7,085 nt of DNA from Planctomycetia bacterium (lineage in GTDB: Bacteria > Planctomycetota > Phycisphaerae > Phycisphaerales > SM1A02): NCBI GenBank assembly GCA_005799475.1, contig SYGQ01000133.1, positions 1 to 7,085 of the forward strand, read 5' to 3'. The notes below the pieces were generated by a model that worked only from the letters and a program-made list of their open reading frames with translations, was not told the origin of the DNA and did not search any database. Both the position numbers and the translations under genes were made by a program. Positions 5,199 through 7,085 of the stretch are shown piece after piece. The number at the start of each line of letters is the position of its first letter. Position 1 is the first letter of the stretch.

Positions 5199-5905
5199 GT
5201 CGCCGCGGCTTCACGCTCATCGAAGTCCTCGTCGCCACGGCGATCACGAGTCTTGTGGCTGGCACGGTTGTCGCGATGGTCGAAGCCTTTCGTTCGGCGG
5301 TGTGCCTGCAGGATTACCGTGCCGAAGCGATCGTGCGTGGTGCGGGCGTGCAGTCGCACATTGGGCTGCTTGCCCTGAAGACACGAATGACGCTGGAACT
5401 TGAGCCGCAGCGCGTGCTTCTTTGGCTTCCATCCGAGACGCTCGCTTCATCCGGCACCGGTAGCGAGACGGAGTTTGACCGCATCAATCTCCTGGCCGAC
5501 GAACTGCACTGGCTCGAATTCGTGCAGGAGGCCGACGGCACCTGGACGCTCGTCGAGTGGACCGTGAGGCCCGAGCTGCTGCCAGCGGACGAAACCCTCA
5601 CCTACTTCACGGCCGATGGTTCGTTCTGGGATGCGTACTTCACACAACTTCGCGACGCGGAGGTGCTCCGACGCTCCCCGCTTGCCAGCGGCATTCGCGC
5701 CGCGCGCGAGAGAGGCGAATCCGTGCCCGCGGTGACGGCCGCGCCACGGTTCGTATGGCAGACCGCCAATATCTGTGAGAACCGTTCGATCGGCGCCGAG
5801 CTTTCATTCGTCGCCGAAGACGCTACAGACCAGCTGCACAGCGACCTCAGGGCCGAGAGTGCACTGGCCTTCTTTGATCGGCACCCCATCTGCTCGGAGG
5901 AATGA
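5195..5905 (+). CDS. GspJ/PilW-like minor (pseudo)pilin
   Basis: 236 aa from ATG 5195, overlapping the previous stop by 4 nt (ATGA). Only a weak ribosome site precedes it, so translation is probably coupled to the gspI-like gene. The class III signal is MSRRG|FTLIEVLVATAITSLVAGTVVAMV, with Glu10 at mature +5. The hydrophobic helix runs to about residue 29. The length fits GspJ/PilW. The middle contains VLLWLPSETLASS (74-86) and DRINLLADELHWLEFVQ (95-111), followed by TWTLVEWTV. This 'LLW...INL.EL.W.EF' sequence recalls minor pilins of Planctomycetota as I remember them, which is part of the taxonomic guess. The rest has no motif I recognise. Expected to act with the GspI- and GspK-like neighbours as a tip or priming complex in the inner membrane and periplasm. 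Confidence 0.8.
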   Translation: MSRRGFTLIEVLVATAITSLVAGTVVAMVEAFRSAVCLQDYRAEAIVRGAGVQSHIGLLALKTRMTLELEPQRVLLWLPSETLASSGTGSETEFDRINLLADELHWLEFVQEADGTWTLVEWTVRPELLPADETLTYFTADGSFWDAYFTQLRDAEVLRRSPLASGIRAARERGESVPAVTAAPRFVWQTANICENRSIGAELSFVAEDATDQLHSDLRAESALAFFDRHPICSEE

Positions 5906-5910
5906 TGATG
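5896..5910 (+). promoter_or_regulatory. Strong ribosome binding site before three tandem ATG codons
   Basis: GGAGG (5896-5900) precedes ATGATGATG (5902-5910), all in one frame. Spacing is 1, 4 and 7 nt for the three ATGs, so 5908 is the best-placed start. The first ATG overlaps the gspJ-like stop (TGA 5903-5905). Confidence 0.7.
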
Positions 5911-7085
5911 CAACTCTTGCATTCCAGGCGGAGGCACGGGGAAGGCATGAGGACTCGGGCCTCTCGCCGAGGCGCAGCGCTCCTGATGGCACTCTTCGCG
6001 ATCGGAGTCGCCACGACGGCCGGCACCTCATTCGTGAAGAGCCGCGACCGCAGCGTGATGGTCGGACGAAGCATGAGCGATGCCGCGAGCGCACGATTGG
6101 CTGCGGCGGAAGGGCTGGCGATTTCACGCGAAGTGCTCTCGGGCATCTTCCGCGAGTCCGACGCGACGCTCGCCGCGCAGTGGCGCGCGCAGCTCGCTGA
6201 CGGCGTCCTCCTGACGAACTACCACATCAATGGCGCCACTCTCAATGTCACGGTGGCCGACCTCGCCACGGGCGCGGCGCCGACGATCACGACGACGGAG
6301 TTCTCCGCAAACATCACGGTGTCGGTTGGCGACACTCACTACCAGATGAGCGCACAGATGAGTCTTCAGAGCCTCATCAAGGGGCAGTACGCGATCTTCG
6401 CCAACAAACTCTTCCGCATGGAGGGGAACAACTTTGTGGGACGCTGGGAGCGCGCTCCGACGAGTCCGCAGAAGCACCCGATCAATCTCGGGACGCAGGC
6501 ACTTCGCAGTTGGTTCTCCGAGGAAGGCGCCTACTTTGGTGAGAGCGCGTACTTCGAGGATCAGGCCGTTGCGATCACGGGGAGTTACTCGTCACTGAGT
6601 GCCGCACTCTCCGCACAACCAACGGAGTTCACCCGGGCCGCACGCGCCGGATACGCCGGCGTGACGATCAATGCCGAGGCGCGGATGTACAAGTTCGATG
6701 GCGGATCACCCACCGCGAGTGCGTCCTGGTCGAGCGATGCGGGCACTTTCGCCACGAAGCAGGCGTACCTGTACTACCCCAGCAATGCCGAGACCGTGAC
6801 CGTCACGGGCGGCAGCGCCGATGAAGTGGAACTCGTGCGATTGTCCGAGGGGGAGTCGATTCGGATGCCGACGCCGCCGAACGAGCCCCCCTTCGTGCCC
6901 GGCACCACATACTCGGGAAACCGGACCTACAGCGGTCAGACACTCACGCTCAACCCGATCCGCGTGAAGTGCAACGAATTCTTCGGCATTCCCTATGCCG
7001 GGGGCGACCTCACCATCTCGAACAACAGCGTCGTCACGCTCAAGAGCGGCGTCTACCGAGTGGACGACAAGTTCAAGCTCTTGAA
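5908..7085 (+). CDS. GspK/PilX-like large minor pilin with beta-rich C-terminal domain, 3' end cut by window
   Basis: The frame stays open from ATG 5908 to the window edge (392 codons visible). The N-terminus is basic (MQLLHSRRRHGEGMRTRASRRG, in two runs to residue 22) and then G|AALLMALFAIGVATTAGTSFV. This is a class III-like site without Glu at +5, as in GspK and PilX N-terminal domains. Residues 55-80 (MSDAASARLAAAEGLAIS) match the 'AxxxAxaGle' helix after the membrane segment. From about 105 on the protein is Thr/Ser/Asn-rich and beta-like. QYAIFANKLFRMEGNNFVG (160-178) and DLTISNNSVVTLKSGVYRVDDKFKLL (367-392) resemble the repeating strands of PilX-like proteins with polymer-forming or beta-helix tails ('ltisggatvtLxsGtYxf'). 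It is larger than classic PilX (about 200 aa) and probably exceeds GspK. As third gene after I- and J-like pilins it should be the tip subunit. The domain name is inferred. Confidence 0.75.
   Translation, partial: MQLLHSRRRHGEGMRTRASRRGAALLMALFAIGVATTAGTSFVKSRDRSVMVGRSMSDAASARLAAAEGLAISREVLSGIFRESDATLAAQWRAQLADGVLLTNYHINGATLNVTVADLATGAAPTITTTEFSANITVSVGDTHYQMSAQMSLQSLIKGQYAIFANKLFRMEGNNFVGRWERAPTSPQKHPINLGTQALRSWFSEEGAYFGESAYFEDQAVAITGSYSSLSAALSAQPTEFTRAARAGYAGVTINAEARMYKFDGGSPTASASWSSDAGTFATKQAYLYYPSNAETVTVTGGSADEVELVRLSEGESIRMPTPPNEPPFVPGTTYSGNRTYSGQTLTLNPIRVKCNEFFGIPYAGGDLTISNNSVVTLKSGVYRVDDKFKLL

Overview
The window holds one type IV pilus / type II secretion (T4P/T2SS) biogenesis locus, read outward in both directions from a 244-bp divergent region (4487-4730). 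The DNA is GC-rich, with tightly packed genes and GTG as well as ATG starts. The mix of PilM/N/O-type assembly proteins with GspI/GspJ/GspK-like minor pseudopilins, and a minor pilin carrying a 'LLWLPS...INLLADELHWLEF' segment, resembles loci I associate with Planctomycetota (Phycisphaerae-like bacteria). This assignment is an inference from style and recollection, not from a marker gene.

Minus strand, in transcription order: a small major (pseudo)pilin (4486-4133); a 61-bp gap containing a perfect 8-bp hairpin; then five genes joined by 4-nt stop/start overlaps. These are a PilM-like actin-fold protein (4071-2980), PilN-like (2983-2324), PilO-like (2327-1776), a membrane-anchored GspC/PilP/GspB-like protein (1779-1228), and the PilB/GspE assembly ATPase (1231 to the left edge, cut inside Walker B).

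Plus strand, in order: GspI/PilV-like (4731-5198), GspJ/PilW-like (5195-5905) and a large GspK/PilX-like protein (5908 to the right edge, incomplete). Each of the three has an N-terminal class III (prepilin-type) signal.

Together, the minus-strand genes would encode the main fibre subunit, the cytoplasmic/inner-membrane alignment complex (M-N-O plus the P/C-like protein) and the extension motor. The plus-strand genes would encode the minor pilins that prime or cap the fibre. The platform protein PilC/GspF, secretin, prepilin peptidase and any retraction ATPase are not in the window.

The least ordinary parts are the major-pilin leader, which can be folded into one 9-bp hairpin plus two mutually exclusive hairpins next to the ribosome binding site; the PilM homologue, whose nucleotide-binding motifs look eroded; and the P/C-like protein, which replaces the PilP lipoprotein anchor with a transmembrane anchor. 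No RNA genes, mobile elements, CRISPR arrays or toxin/defence genes were seen.
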